NCBI RefSeq assembly: GCF_029632765.1
Contig: NZ_CP121247.1
Coordinates: 496,001 to 560,000, forward strand
Direction of reading: 5' to 3'
Length of the DNA: 64,000 nucleotides
Origin: Arcanobacterium wilhelmae
GTDB lineage: Bacteria > Actinomycetota > Actinomycetes > Actinomycetales > Actinomycetaceae
Shown: positions 18,160-27,262 of the stretch, piece by piece
How the letters are laid out: each line of letters begins with the position of its first letter
Numbering within the stretch: the stretch's first letter is position 1
Notes under the pieces: model-generated
The model's database searches: none
Told to the model about the DNA's origin: nothing
Seen by the model: the letters and a program-made list of their open reading frames with translations, nothing else
Made by a program: the position numbers and the translations under genes

Positions 18160-18630
18160 CTACTTCGTGAAAATGAAGTACCGGTAGCCGACGTAACGGA
18201 ACGCGGTGCCGAGCACAAGGCCGACCACATTCGCTGAAATATTATCCGCAAGCTGGCTGGTTAGCCCGAGAACGTAACGAGAGAACCACAAGCATGCGAG
18301 AGCGATCAACAGTCCTCCCACGTTCACGGCAACGAAAGCGGCGAGTTCGCCGCGCGCGTCCTTATCCGACTTGCCTGCGAACGTCCAGAACCTGTTCACC
18401 ACCCACGAGAAGATCACGGAGACGGATACCGAGATTGTTTTGGACACGAACTGGCCTGTGCCGGGCGTGAAGAACCAGCCCGAGTAGGCAAGAAGGTTGA
18501 ACAGGCCCACATCCACAACGTAGCTACCGAGGCCGACGATGCAGAATTGAATAAACTCCACCAGCCACTGGCCGAATGTTTGGCCGCGCAGGAGCTTGTT
18601 CACGATTGGAGAGTTGTGCACGGAGCTCAT
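18160..18630 (-). CDS. GtrA-like membrane protein
   Basis: A 156-residue protein with four transmembrane helices and the GtrA family signatures FCIVGLGSYVVDVGLFNLL near residue 31 and SWVVNRFWTF in the middle. GtrA-type proteins are implicated in moving lipid-linked sugars across the membrane for cell-envelope decoration. It begins one base after the stop of the LCP gene upstream, so the two are translationally linked, and the pairing suggests a role in cell-wall glycopolymer assembly. Substrate unknown. Confidence 0.85.
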   Translation of the reverse strand: MSSVHNSPIVNKLLRGQTFGQWLVEFIQFCIVGLGSYVVDVGLFNLLAYSGWFFTPGTGQFVSKTISVSVSVIFSWVVNRFWTFAGKSDKDARGELAAFVAVNVGGLLIALACLWFSRYVLGLTSQLADNISANVVGLVLGTAFRYVGYRYFIFTK

Positions 18631-18631
18631 C

Positions 18632-19945
18632 TTACTTGAAGGTCTCCGGAGTCACCTCGCCGTCTCGCACTTTGTTCCAGAACCCGCGGTCGTCGGCGAG
18701 CTTCACGGTGGACTGTGTGCCGTAGCGGAAGTTTGCGTCCTCGATCGGGGGAGTGCCCATGTTTTTCGCGTTGGTGGCGTTTTTGAGCGCCAGCCCCGCC
18801 TTCGCGACGTCGATGAGCGACGTATCGCGATCGGCAGTGAGTACCTCACCCACCGAGCCAACGAGCGCATACTGGGTGAACGGGTTGAGTGCGTTCGCTG
18901 GGGTGAGAGCTTTCGCGAGGATCTTCGACACTACCTGGCGCTGGCGCATCGCGCGCCCGAGATCGCCGAGGGGATCTGAGTAGCGCATGCGTGAGAACTT
19001 CAAAGCTGTCACACCGTCAACATCGTGGCAGCCGGCTTCCCATGTGAGCGCTGCGTGTGAATCGTTAAACGACTGGTCCCAGCACAGGTTGATTCCACCG
19101 ACAGCGTCGGTGAGGTTCTCCACCCCACCCATGCCGATCTCGAGATAGTGATCCACGGTGAGCCCGGTGAGCCCCTCCACGGTTTTCACGGTCAGTGCGG
19201 CGTCTCCCAGGGAGAACGCCGAGTTGATCTTGCCCATGCCGTGCCCGGGGATATCCACGAGCGAATCGCGCGGAATCGAAATGAGCGACGGATCCCCAGA
19301 ATCCGGCACCTGCAACAGCATGATCGTGTCCGAGCGCTGGCCCTTCGTCTTCGACGTCGGGGCGTAGTTTGCGCGCGAGTCTGAGCCGACGATCAGATAC
19401 GTGGTTCCGGGAGTATCCGGCGCACCTGAAAGCGCGTCTTTACGGCCTAAAGCTGCATTTCCCTTGGAGTAGAGGAAGGTGCCCCAGCCTGCGATCACGA
19501 GCAGGACCATGAGCAGGAGGATTCCGATCCGCTTGCCCCAGCTCATTCGGCGACGGCGAGGCGCAGGGCGCGGCGGAAGTGGTGGCTCGGTGCGGTTCGG
19601 TTGCATGGCGGCAGGCGCCCTCCGGGTGCCCTCCTGCGCTGGGGCTGGGCGGGTGTGTCCCGCTGGCGCGTACGACGGCGGCTGGGACTGCTCGGGATGG
19701 AAATCTTTGGTGCGCATCACGCGGGTCGCGTCGGGACGAGCGGCCTCAGTGCGTGAGGAAGTGCCCTGCGTTCGAGAAGTGGGGTAAGCGGCACGTGCAG
19801 ACGACGCCGACTGTCGCACCGGCGTCGTCACGTTCGGATCCGGCTCGGTGAAAGCGGAACGCCGGCGTGGAGCGCTCGGCCGCCGACGGCGAGGAGCGAC
19901 GGGTTCGTCGCCGCGCTCATCGCGGCGATCACGAAAATCGCTCAC
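18632..19945 (-). CDS. LytR-CpsA-Psr family cell-wall ligase (first of two)
   Basis: A 437-residue membrane-anchored protein. The first about 130 residues are Arg-, Pro- and Ala-rich and look disordered and cytoplasmic; a single helix follows (GILLLMVLLVIAGWGTFLY), then an external LCP domain with TYLIVGSDSRAN, SDTIMLLQV, SIPRDSLV, KINSAFSLG and LGRAMRQRQVV. The Arg and Asp residues in these motifs bind the polyprenyl pyrophosphate head group in known LCP enzymes, which attach glycopolymers to peptidoglycan. The GTG start shares one base with the stop of the upstream LCP gene. The long charged tail is an individual feature. Confidence 0.92.
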   Translation of the reverse strand: MSDFRDRRDERGDEPVAPRRRRPSAPRRRSAFTEPDPNVTTPVRQSASSARAAYPTSRTQGTSSRTEAARPDATRVMRTKDFHPEQSQPPSYAPAGHTRPAPAQEGTRRAPAAMQPNRTEPPLPPRPAPRRRRMSWGKRIGILLLMVLLVIAGWGTFLYSKGNAALGRKDALSGAPDTPGTTYLIVGSDSRANYAPTSKTKGQRSDTIMLLQVPDSGDPSLISIPRDSLVDIPGHGMGKINSAFSLGDAALTVKTVEGLTGLTVDHYLEIGMGGVENLTDAVGGINLCWDQSFNDSHAALTWEAGCHDVDGVTALKFSRMRYSDPLGDLGRAMRQRQVVSKILAKALTPANALNPFTQYALVGSVGEVLTADRDTSLIDVAKAGLALKNATNAKNMGTPPIEDANFRYGTQSTVKLADDRGFWNKVRDGEVTPETFK

Positions 19946-21096
19946 TACTTCTTCTCCTTAAGGATCGCGAAGCCGCTACCGGCAACCTCTCCGAGGCCGC
20001 CATTGGCAGACGAGATAGCGTTGTTCTTCGCGGCCTTGGTGAGCGCGTCCGGCGGAACGGGCTGATCGGCCTTGAGCGCTTCCCATACCTGTGGGGCGGT
20101 GGGGGACGGAACTACGCGAGCACCGGCCCAATCCCACGGCATCGTGTAGAAGTTGAGCGAATCGCTCTTGAGCCCAGTGAGATTCGAGGCGAGTGAGGCG
20201 AGGAACGAAATATCGCCCAGGCCCTTTGATACGTCGAGGTTCTTGATGACCGACTGCACGGTGCGGTAGAGGGTGGGCAGATCCGAGACAGAGTTTTGCT
20301 TGAGCGCCTTATTGATGATCGAGGTGACCACCTGCTGTTGGCGATCGATACGGCCAATATCTGAGCCGTCGCCGATCGACTTTCGGGCGCGAGCCAGAGC
20401 GAGGGCATCTTCGCCGCCGAGAGTTTGGCAACCGGCGGGAAGCTTGAGATGAGCAGCCTTATCGTCGATCGGTTCAGCCACGCAAATATCGACGCCGCCG
20501 AGTGAGTTGACGATGTCTTGGAATCCGTTGAAGTTCACCACGGCGTAATCGTCAATGTAGATTCCCGTCATCTGTTCCACAGTCGACACGGCGCAGGCTG
20601 CGGCAGCTCCGACGTCGCCGGTGGTGCCTCCGACGGCGAAGGCGGAGTTGAACATTGCCAGTTCCTTCGCGGTGCTCTTCGAGCCGTCGGGAAGATTGCA
20701 GGAGGGGATAGGAACGAGCATATCGCGCGGAATCGAGACGACGTCCACGCGCTTGCGGTCTTTCGAAATGTGCATGAGCATCGTTGTATCCGCGCGCATT
20801 CCGGTGACGTCGGTGTGTGTGGTGTAGCCCTCGCGTGAATCCGAACCCAGAATCAGGATATTCAGCGCGCGGTTTTTCTTATCTGCGTTTTCCGCCACGG
20901 GACGGTTTGCGCTACTGACCAACGAATCGAGATCGTGTGTTTGGATCGAGGAGACGAGGTTGTAGTAGATCGCGCCGAAGGCGGATCCGACGAACAACAC
21001 CAGCGCCAAAAGTGCGAGGGCGAGGCTTCGTGCCCACGGGATCGCTCGACCATTCGTGGAACGATGTGTAGCTGCACGTTCGGAAAGACTGTTCAC
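19945..21096 (-). CDS. LytR-CpsA-Psr family cell-wall ligase (second of two)
   Basis: A 383-residue LCP protein with a short cytoplasmic tail, one transmembrane helix (LALALLALVLFVGSAFGAIYY) and an external LCP domain: NILILGSDSREG, MRADTTMLMHI, SIPRDMLVPIP, FNSAFAVGG and IGRIDRQQQVV. Four Cys residues lie in the domain (in SCNLPDG, AAACAVS, DICVAE and GCQTLGG) and could form disulphides outside the cell. The GTG start at 21096 lacks a strong ribosome site. It precedes the first LCP gene with a one-base overlap; the two may have different glycopolymer partners. Confidence 0.92.
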   Translation of the reverse strand: MNSLSERAATHRSTNGRAIPWARSLALALLALVLFVGSAFGAIYYNLVSSIQTHDLDSLVSSANRPVAENADKKNRALNILILGSDSREGYTTHTDVTGMRADTTMLMHISKDRKRVDVVSIPRDMLVPIPSCNLPDGSKSTAKELAMFNSAFAVGGTTGDVGAAAACAVSTVEQMTGIYIDDYAVVNFNGFQDIVNSLGGVDICVAEPIDDKAAHLKLPAGCQTLGGEDALALARARKSIGDGSDIGRIDRQQQVVTSIINKALKQNSVSDLPTLYRTVQSVIKNLDVSKGLGDISFLASLASNLTGLKSDSLNFYTMPWDWAGARVVPSPTAPQVWEALKADQPVPPDALTKAAKNNAISSANGGLGEVAGSGFAILKEKK

Positions 21097-21169
21097 CTAC
21101 GCAACTCTACTGGTAAATCGAGTCCCGCGTGTGCGACCTGCGATGGATGGGCCTGTTGTTTCGATCATG

Positions 21170-21847
21170 TCAGATGCGAACTGGTGGGGTAAAAGACTCA
21201 GCGTGCTCGGTGGCGAAGATGCTGTCGGCCGTCGAGGTGGCGCCCACGATCACAAGCGAGTTGCCGCTCGATAGGGTTGAATAGCCAACGGAAATCGCCT
21301 CGATCACTGACGGGGACACCAGGCCGATCCGGCCTTGAGGGACGTGAGGTACCGCGTTCGCATAAAACGAGGCGTTCGATTCGTCACCCAAACCGGAAAA
21401 GAGAAGGGAATCGGGGAAAGACATCACGTCCGCCGCGCCGTCGTACACCCCGGGGTCGAGTTCCCCGGCCCAGGACAGTGCAAGAGAGCCGAGGGGGAGT
21501 GCGACGACGGTGTCGCCTGAATCGAGTTCGATGCCGTGGGGGCGTGAGGTGACGACGACGGTGCCTGGCTCGGCGTCGGCAATCTTCTCGCGCCCAACCA
21601 CAACGTTTCCGCCCGCGACGAGCGCGGCGAGAGCCCAGGCGAACGTTTTCCAGTGAAGTGGCAGGTCGAGTACGACGCGGCTGCCTGGTTCGAGCTCGAC
21701 CTCATCGACGAGGAAGTTCGCGATCTTCGCAATGTGGTTCGCAAGCACTTTTCCGGACAGTTCGATCCGGTCCTCTCCATAAACGGTGAGGGCGGGTGAG
21801 GTGCCGATTTTCTGCAACTGTTGGTACAGGGAATCCGGGGAATGCAT
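21170..21847 (-). CDS. TIGR03089 family protein
   Basis: A 225-residue protein of an actinobacterial family (TIGR03089) that resembles a fragment of acyl-adenylate (AMP-binding) enzymes, as in ELEPGSRVVLDLPLHWKTFAWALAALVAGGNVVVG, but lacks the phosphate-binding and catalytic half. No reaction can be assigned. The ATG at 21847 (MHSPDSLYQQ) has AAAGGA upstream; the open frame continues 63 codons further into low-complexity Arg-rich sequence that is part of the whiB promoter region. It lies 73 bases before the LCP genes on the same strand and may be co-transcribed. Confidence 0.78.
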   Translation of the reverse strand: MHSPDSLYQQLQKIGTSPALTVYGEDRIELSGKVLANHIAKIANFLVDEVELEPGSRVVLDLPLHWKTFAWALAALVAGGNVVVGREKIADAEPGTVVVTSRPHGIELDSGDTVVALPLGSLALSWAGELDPGVYDGAADVMSFPDSLLFSGLGDESNASFYANAVPHVPQGRIGLVSPSVIEAISVGYSTLSSGNSLVIVGATSTADSIFATEHAESFTPPVRI

Positions 21848-22015
21848 GGGAAGTCCTTTCGATCTGGTACCGAGCGTAGCCGCAGGTCGTGGGGCGTACA
21901 GCGCTCTTCGGCGTCGGGCGAACAGGCGGCTGCCGGATCTGGGAAACGGGCGACGTCGGATACGCAACCCGGAGGGAAGTGGCAAAAATCGCGGGGGTGA
22001 GTTTCTCATAAAGAA

Positions 22016-22072
22016 TTGACTTTTGGGGGATAACACACGTGTAATTTATAGGGTAAGCAAATAGTCAAGGAG
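22016..22072 (+). promoter_or_regulatory. Promoter region and ribosome site of whiB2
   Basis: TTGACT (22016-22021) is followed by the AT-rich TAATTTATAG (22042-22051), which contains possible -10 hexamers, though spacing from TTGACT is long (20 bp or more). The 8 bp palindrome ACACGTGT (22035-22042) sits between them. A strong AAGGAGG lies at 22066-22072, ten bases before the ATG. The rest of the 234-base gap to TIGR03089 shows nothing clear. Confidence 0.45.
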
Positions 22073-22081
22073 GCCCAACGC

Positions 22082-22441
22082 ATGTGGGAACGGAATCACG
22101 CCCGGCTCCAGGCCGCCCGAACTGAGGAAACAGATCCACGCTCCGCACAGAGGTTGATGGAGGGAATCTTTAACCTGGGGTATGGCACAGCTACCCCCGC
22201 CGAAGATCTCTCCTGGATGGAAGATGCCCTCTGCGCACAAACCGATCCGGATATTTTCTACCCAGAAAAGGGTGGCTCAACCGCGCCGGCTACGTCGATC
22301 TGCCGCAATTGTCCTGTTCGGGCCGAGTGTCTGGACTATGCCGTGACCAACGATATTCGCCACGGAATCTGGGGTGGCACTTCGGATAATGATCGCAAGC
22401 GCATGTCGCGTGAGCGTAAAGCGCGAGCTGCGGGGCAGTAA
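22082..22441 (+). CDS. whiB2: WhiB-family iron-sulfur regulator, WhiB2/WhmD-like
   Basis: A 119-residue WhiB-like protein. The four cluster-binding cysteines are Cys51, Cys74, Cys77 and Cys83 (CxxC in the middle), followed by the GIWGG turn (95-99) and a basic tail, KRMSRERK, for DNA contact. Such proteins carry a [4Fe-4S] cluster and bind the main sigma factor. The neighbourhood (LCP proteins, a large glycosyltransferase, a Zincin-like protein, DUF3499) parallels that of whiB2/whmD in mycobacteria, which acts in septation and division, so I prefer whiB2 over other paralogues. AAGGAGG precedes the ATG. The glycosyltransferase gene starts directly after its stop. Confidence 0.85.
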   Translation: MWERNHARLQAARTEETDPRSAQRLMEGIFNLGYGTATPAEDLSWMEDALCAQTDPDIFYPEKGGSTAPATSICRNCPVRAECLDYAVTNDIRHGIWGGTSDNDRKRMSRERKARAAGQ

Positions 22442-25405
22442 ATGAGCCTTGCGTCGCGTGAAAAAGTCACGGCCGTGGTTGTTACCAACGGCCGTGATTT
22501 CAGTTATGCCCGGACAACTCTCGATGCGGTGGGGCGTCAAACGCATCTTCCCACGGCCACCGTTTTAGTCACCACTGCTCCGCTCGCTCGCGACCTCGCA
22601 GATACCGAGCCCCACGAGACCCTTCCGAATTTTTCCTTCGTCTCTGCCCAAGGCGCACCGAACTTCTCGGCCGCGGTCAATGCCGGCCTTGAAGATGTGG
22701 GGCGTGAAGGCTGGATCTGGCTCCTCCACGCGGATTCCGCACCGGAGCCCCAGGCCCTCGATCATTTGCTTCGCTCCGGCGAACACTCGCCGGCCACGGC
22801 GATCGTCGGCCCGAAGCAAGTGGCTTGGGATGGCCAGCATCTGCTCGAGGTCGGTATTCGTGCCACCCGCAGCGCCCGGCGTGTTCCCGAAGTGATCGAC
22901 GACGAGCGCGATCAGGGCCAGCTCGATTCTCGCTCCGACGTTCTCGGCGTGGGCACAGCAGGCATGCTCGTTCGGGCAAGCGTCTGGCATGAGCTGGGAG
23001 GTTTGAGCTTAGATCTCGGCCCCTTTGGGGATGGCCTGGAGTTCTCACGCCGTGCGCGCCTCGCAGGGCACCGCGTCGTGGTTGTCCCCTCCGCCGTCGT
23101 ACGCCATGCGCGCCTGAGCCTTCCACGTTCGTTCGCGCCCCGGCGCAGGGCCCAAATTCTCAACGCTCTCATTGCCGCTCCCGCATGGCTGATGCCGCTG
23201 ATGTGGGTGGGGTACATCCTTGGCGCTCCTGTGCGAGCGTTGCTCCGCCTGGCCATGAAGGAGCCACCGTTTGCGTTCGCAGAATTGCGTGCGGGAGGGC
23301 TGATCCTCGGATCGCTCGGAGCCGTGCTCCGTGGCCGCGCCCAGCTTCCGTCGGCTTCACATGCGGCCCTGCGTCAGCTGGAGGACTCTCCGAGCGACGT
23401 ACGCGCGTATCGGCGCGAGGCGAAGCGATCGGTGGAGGAAGCCCAGATGCTCGCCCAGCGCCCCTCGTCATTGGAGTTGAAAGCACGAGCTGATCTCAAA
23501 GACCGCACATTCAAGTACGGGGTGCTCGCCGCCCTGCTCGGCCTTGCGATGATCGCAGTGCTCCATCTACGCAATCTCACGTCGGGCGCTCTCGTGGGTG
23601 GCTCGCTGTTGGGTGATTCCCATACGGCAGGCCAACTCTGGCAGATCCTCGTTGCGGGGTGGAGCCCGGTGGGGGATGGCGCTGCGGGCGGCCTCGATCC
23701 ATTCTGGGCCTTGCTGATTCCACTGGTATGGCTCGGATCGATTGTTGGTGCGAGTGCGGGAGGCGTGGCAACGTTCCTCCACGTGCTTGCCCCGCTCGCC
23801 GCCTCGCTGGCTGCGTTCCGTGGCGCCGGAACGATCACCACGAGCCCGCCGATGCGCCTGATCGCGGCTCTCATGTGGGTTGCTGCACCGCCGTTCCTCG
23901 AATCGCAAACCTACGGATTCGTGGGCCCTTCCCTGATCCACGTTCTCCTTCCTCTGGCAGTGTCGGCGCTGGTTCGCGCCTGGCACGGTGAATTGAACCA
24001 GGTGTTCGCCCTCGCCCTAGTGGGTGCTCTCCTGAGCGCAATTACTCCAGCGTTCGTTCTCGCCTTCGTGGTCGCCTCCTTCGCAGGGCTCGTGGCGCGT
24101 TCCGGGCAGCGTCTTCGTTGGCTATGGGTGGCGCTTCCTGCCGCGAGTGTGGTGGCTCTTGCGCTCGAGGCGGCCCCGGTTCGTTCGCTCGCACTGTGGC
24201 TGTCGACGCCGGGCGCGCCTGCGCTTTCTGGTGGGGATCGTGTTTCGACTGCGCGCGGCCTTCTTGATTTCTTTGCCACGGCCTCGCCGGGTGCGAATCC
24301 CCTCACCTGGGTGCTGTATGTCGGTCCGGTTGCCATGGTGGTGCTCGCAGTTTTCGCCGTGCTTCGCGGGCTCGCTTGGAAAGCGGTGCGTTTCGGCTGG
24401 CTCGCTGTTGCTCTCGGGCTTTCGCTCGCCGCGCTGGCAGTTGCGGTGAGGGGAGTGTGGGTCCCAACGTCGGCGTCGCTGACCAGCGCAGGCACCCTCC
24501 CGCAGGTGGGCCTGTCTGTGACGTGGCTCGGCCTCACTCTCGCCGTGCTCGGCGGGAGTTACAAGCTTCGTACCCGTAGCCGCTCGCGGGCATTTGGGCT
24601 TGCGCACACCTCGGTCGCGGCAATGGCGCTCACACTGGTGGCCGCCTCGCTCGTGACGATCTCAGCATGGGGGATCCGCCACCCGCTGGGGGATATCCTT
24701 GACGGTGCGGCCTCGCGCCTGCCGGCGATCGCCTCGCCCATGCAGAGCGGCGAGTACAAGAACCGTGTTCTCGCTCTCATCGCCACCGACGACGGCGTTC
24801 GCGCCGAGTTGTGGCGGCGCGACGGCCTGGAGATGAGCGAGCAGACGCGGGTGGGTGCTCGGGCGTCGGATGCAGCGAATAAAGAGCTTTCGCAGGCGGT
24901 CGCCGATCTTGCGGCTGGTTCCCAGGAGGCGGCAGGCGTGCTCGCGCGCCACGCCGTCGGCATCGTTCTTGTCCCACAGTCAGATTTCGCCCTGCGCAAC
25001 CGGCTCCTTGCGAACCTCGGCTCCAACCCGGGCCTCGAATTCGCCTCCGCGACGGACGCTGGCATTTTCTGGAGAGTTGGCAGTGCCTCGTCTCGCCTGA
25101 TGCTCGACGATCACCCGCTACCTTCAGGAACGGTCAGCGCGAAGGCTCGCGTGGACGCCACAGGCGGAGTGCTCCGCCTTGCGGAGCGTAACGATCCGCA
25201 CTTCATTGCCACGGTCGACGGCGAGCCGCTCGCACGCCTCGACGATCCGTGGGCGAACGCTTGGACGGTACCTGGACGTGGCACGGTGGAAATCATGTAC
25301 GACAACGAGATGCACCGGATGCTCGTTGCCCTCCAGATCGCACTTGTCATGGTGTCGGTGGTTGGCGCGTTGCCTCTATGGCGTCGGCGGGGAGTGATCG
25401 AATGA
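22442..25405 (+). CDS. Large family 2 glycosyltransferase with polytopic membrane domain
   Basis: A 987-residue protein. The first about 260 residues form a GT-A glycosyltransferase domain (VTAVVVTNGRD, NFSAAVNAGL, LLHADSAPEP as the metal-binding Asp-x-Asp-like region, and GPFGDGLEFSRRARLAGHR). Some 12 or more hydrophobic helices follow between about residues 355 and 750, then an external C-terminal domain and a final helix near residue 965. This layout is that of large actinobacterial envelope glycosyltransferases using polyprenyl-linked sugars. It starts at the base after the whiB2 stop, and its own stop overlaps the DUF5719 gene, so the three form one operon. Sugar and acceptor unknown. 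Confidence 0.87.
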   Translation: MSLASREKVTAVVVTNGRDFSYARTTLDAVGRQTHLPTATVLVTTAPLARDLADTEPHETLPNFSFVSAQGAPNFSAAVNAGLEDVGREGWIWLLHADSAPEPQALDHLLRSGEHSPATAIVGPKQVAWDGQHLLEVGIRATRSARRVPEVIDDERDQGQLDSRSDVLGVGTAGMLVRASVWHELGGLSLDLGPFGDGLEFSRRARLAGHRVVVVPSAVVRHARLSLPRSFAPRRRAQILNALIAAPAWLMPLMWVGYILGAPVRALLRLAMKEPPFAFAELRAGGLILGSLGAVLRGRAQLPSASHAALRQLEDSPSDVRAYRREAKRSVEEAQMLAQRPSSLELKARADLKDRTFKYGVLAALLGLAMIAVLHLRNLTSGALVGGSLLGDSHTAGQLWQILVAGWSPVGDGAAGGLDPFWALLIPLVWLGSIVGASAGGVATFLHVLAPLAASLAAFRGAGTITTSPPMRLIAALMWVAAPPFLESQTYGFVGPSLIHVLLPLAVSALVRAWHGELNQVFALALVGALLSAITPAFVLAFVVASFAGLVARSGQRLRWLWVALPAASVVALALEAAPVRSLALWLSTPGAPALSGGDRVSTARGLLDFFATASPGANPLTWVLYVGPVAMVVLAVFAVLRGLAWKAVRFGWLAVALGLSLAALAVAVRGVWVPTSASLTSAGTLPQVGLSVTWLGLTLAVLGGSYKLRTRSRSRAFGLAHTSVAAMALTLVAASLVTISAWGIRHPLGDILDGAASRLPAIASPMQSGEYKNRVLALIATDDGVRAELWRRDGLEMSEQTRVGARASDAANKELSQAVADLAAGSQEAAGVLARHAVGIVLVPQSDFALRNRLLANLGSNPGLEFASATDAGIFWRVGSASSRLMLDDHPLPSGTVSAKARVDATGGVLRLAERNDPHFIATVDGEPLARLDDPWANAWTVPGRGTVEIMYDNEMHRMLVALQIALVMVSVVGALPLWRRRGVIE

Positions 25406-26799
25406 AAAAGTTCATCAGTGCGATCGCGGTGCTCGCGCTTTCAGGTGCGGCCGCTGGTTCGCTCCTAGTCAGTAGTCCATCGGCAAAGCCCATCGATCCA
25501 CTCACGCTCAACACCCGCGGCGGCACGGTGTCGCTCGTGTGCTTGGGCGGGGTTGCTCCAGGCGTGAAGGCTGGAGTTTCCGCCGGGAAGGTCGATGAAA
25601 AGCTCACTGGCCGCAGCCTGCTTCTCACGAGCGCTTCGGGAGGTACGTGGTCCGATGCGAGCGGCCAACGTCGCCTCGCCGTCGGCGCCCTGGTCTCACC
25701 AACGACGTCGGAGCTCGGCGTCGGCGATGCCCGCGGTAGCGCAACTTTCCCGGTAGCATCGCTGGAGAACACCGTCGTCGCAGGCGCTTCGTACCACGAG
25801 GCGCAGGCGGGAGATCTTCGCGGCGTGGCAGTGAGTCCGTGCGTGTGGGGAACCTCCGACGCATATCTCGTTGGCGGCTCCGGCACGGTCGGCAACGCGA
25901 ACCGTCTCATGCTCTCGAACCCCGCTCTGACGCCCGTCACGGTCGATATTGCAGGATTCTCCGCCAACGGTCCGGTTCGCCTGGGTGACTCCAGCCAGGT
26001 TGTGATCGCCCCCGGCGGCTATCAGGAGATCCGCCTCGACGGCCTGATCCCCACGAAAGAGGAACTTGCCCTTCATCTGACAACCAAATCGGGCCGCTTC
26101 GGCGCCGTCCTCCAAAACTCGGCATTGGATGGCACCACGCCTACCGGCGTCGCTTTCCTCTCGCCGTCGGTGAGCGGAAAAGATCTCGTCATCCCTGGCG
26201 TCTCCGTTCCAGCCGAAGGGGATTCTCTCCTCCCGGATCCGGCGTGGGTCGGGAAGGTGCGCCTCGTCAACCCGTCCACCCGCCCAGCCACAGTTTCGGT
26301 TTCTACGATCGACGACGCCGGTAGCAAGCCGCTCGAGGGTGCGCAAGAGGTCAGCATCGTTGCGGGAGGAGTTCTCGATTTAACGCTCACAGGCCTTCGT
26401 CCAGGGAACTATGCCGTGCGCGTCCAGGCTGATTCTCCCGTGAGCGCGGCCGTCGGCACATCGTTGACCGCCACTGCTGGCACTGACACGGCGTGGGCAT
26501 CTGCGTTACCTGCGCTGTCAAGCTCGGCCGCGGTCGCCTCCGGAACGCTCCATCTCGTGGGTGAGGCGAAGGCGAAAGTTACCACGTACGGGACCGACGG
26601 CGCCGTTGTCGAGACCCGCGATGTGACGGTCACACACGCCACCACCGTCGATATTGCGAAAGCGAGTGCGGTGAGCGTGGAATCGGATCAGCCGGTTCGA
26701 GGGGCAGTCGCCGTAAAAACCGCGAACGGAATCGACTGGGTGCCCCTGACGACGTCGGGCTCCGCCGTCGCGTCGCTGGACGTGCGTACCCTCAACTAG
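25402..26799 (+). CDS. DUF5719 family secreted or membrane-anchored protein
   Basis: A 465-residue protein with an N-terminal signal sequence or anchor (MKKFISAIAVLALSGAAAGSLLVSS) and a Ser/Thr/Val/Gly-rich beta-type remainder; no Cys-based lipobox follows the helix. It matches the DUF5719 family by position and composition. The ATG overlaps the glycosyltransferase stop (ATGA), and DUF5719 proteins regularly follow this glycosyltransferase in actinobacteria, so it may act as its external partner in glycopolymer or glycoprotein assembly. No catalytic motif is visible. Confidence 0.78.
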   Translation: MKKFISAIAVLALSGAAAGSLLVSSPSAKPIDPLTLNTRGGTVSLVCLGGVAPGVKAGVSAGKVDEKLTGRSLLLTSASGGTWSDASGQRRLAVGALVSPTTSELGVGDARGSATFPVASLENTVVAGASYHEAQAGDLRGVAVSPCVWGTSDAYLVGGSGTVGNANRLMLSNPALTPVTVDIAGFSANGPVRLGDSSQVVIAPGGYQEIRLDGLIPTKEELALHLTTKSGRFGAVLQNSALDGTTPTGVAFLSPSVSGKDLVIPGVSVPAEGDSLLPDPAWVGKVRLVNPSTRPATVSVSTIDDAGSKPLEGAQEVSIVAGGVLDLTLTGLRPGNYAVRVQADSPVSAAVGTSLTATAGTDTAWASALPALSSSAAVASGTLHLVGEAKAKVTTYGTDGAVVETRDVTVTHATTVDIAKASAVSVESDQPVRGAVAVKTANGIDWVPLTTSGSAVASLDVRTLN

Positions 26800-26812
26800 G
26801 GGCGGGTGGGCG

Positions 26813-27217
26813 CTAGAAGTAGTCGATATCCTCGGCTCGCTCGCCGAGAACCGAGGCCACCTGGTCCACAACGACATCGTGGATCACAAGGCGAGGCTGA
26901 GGGCTACGGCGGGAAGCCGTTTCGATCGGGCGCCGATAGAAGATCAGGCGGCCACGCTTACCCATTCCGCGCTCGAACGGGAGGAAACGGGCGAGGGGTA
27001 CGCCGTCTTCCCACGGGGCCGGATCCGATTCGGGCACGTCAAGAACAGCAACATCAAGATCGGAAATTCGGCCGCCCAAATGCTGGTTGAGGGCAGCGAA
27101 TTCGGAGGCGATTAGATCGTCGAACTTGTCGGCGCGCGTGCGCCACGCGGGCAGGGCAGGATCCAGGAGGAATCCGCGGATTCCGCGCCCATGCCGATCT
27201 CGATACGCTCTTTTCAC
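26813..27217 (-). CDS. Zincin-like metallopeptidase family protein, degenerate motif
   Basis: A 134-residue protein of the actinobacterial family of M. tuberculosis Rv3259 (DUF1025/Zincin-like). It has a basic N-terminus, the PAWRTRADKFDDL block, GRLIFYRRPIE, and near the C-terminus VIHDVVVDQVASVLG. In the true Zincin family the last block carries HExxH; here it reads H-D with no second His, so proteolytic activity is doubtful. It is convergent with the DUF5719 gene and divergent from DUF3499 with a 45-base gap. GTG start. Confidence 0.72.
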   Translation of the reverse strand: MKRAYRDRHGRGIRGFLLDPALPAWRTRADKFDDLIASEFAALNQHLGGRISDLDVAVLDVPESDPAPWEDGVPLARFLPFERGMGKRGRLIFYRRPIETASRRSPQPRLVIHDVVVDQVASVLGERAEDIDYF

Positions 27218-27247
27218 GCGCCAATCCTATCGCGCCCTGTCAAAAGG

Positions 27248-27256
27248 TGGTAACTT
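27248..27256 (+). promoter_or_regulatory. Extended -10 element of the DUF3499 gene, probably leaderless
   Basis: TGGTAACTT gives an extended -10 (TG-n-TAACTT) ending six bases before the GTG start codon, with no ribosome site between. Transcription would begin at or next to the start codon. Confidence 0.5.
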
Positions 27257-27262
27257 CACATC

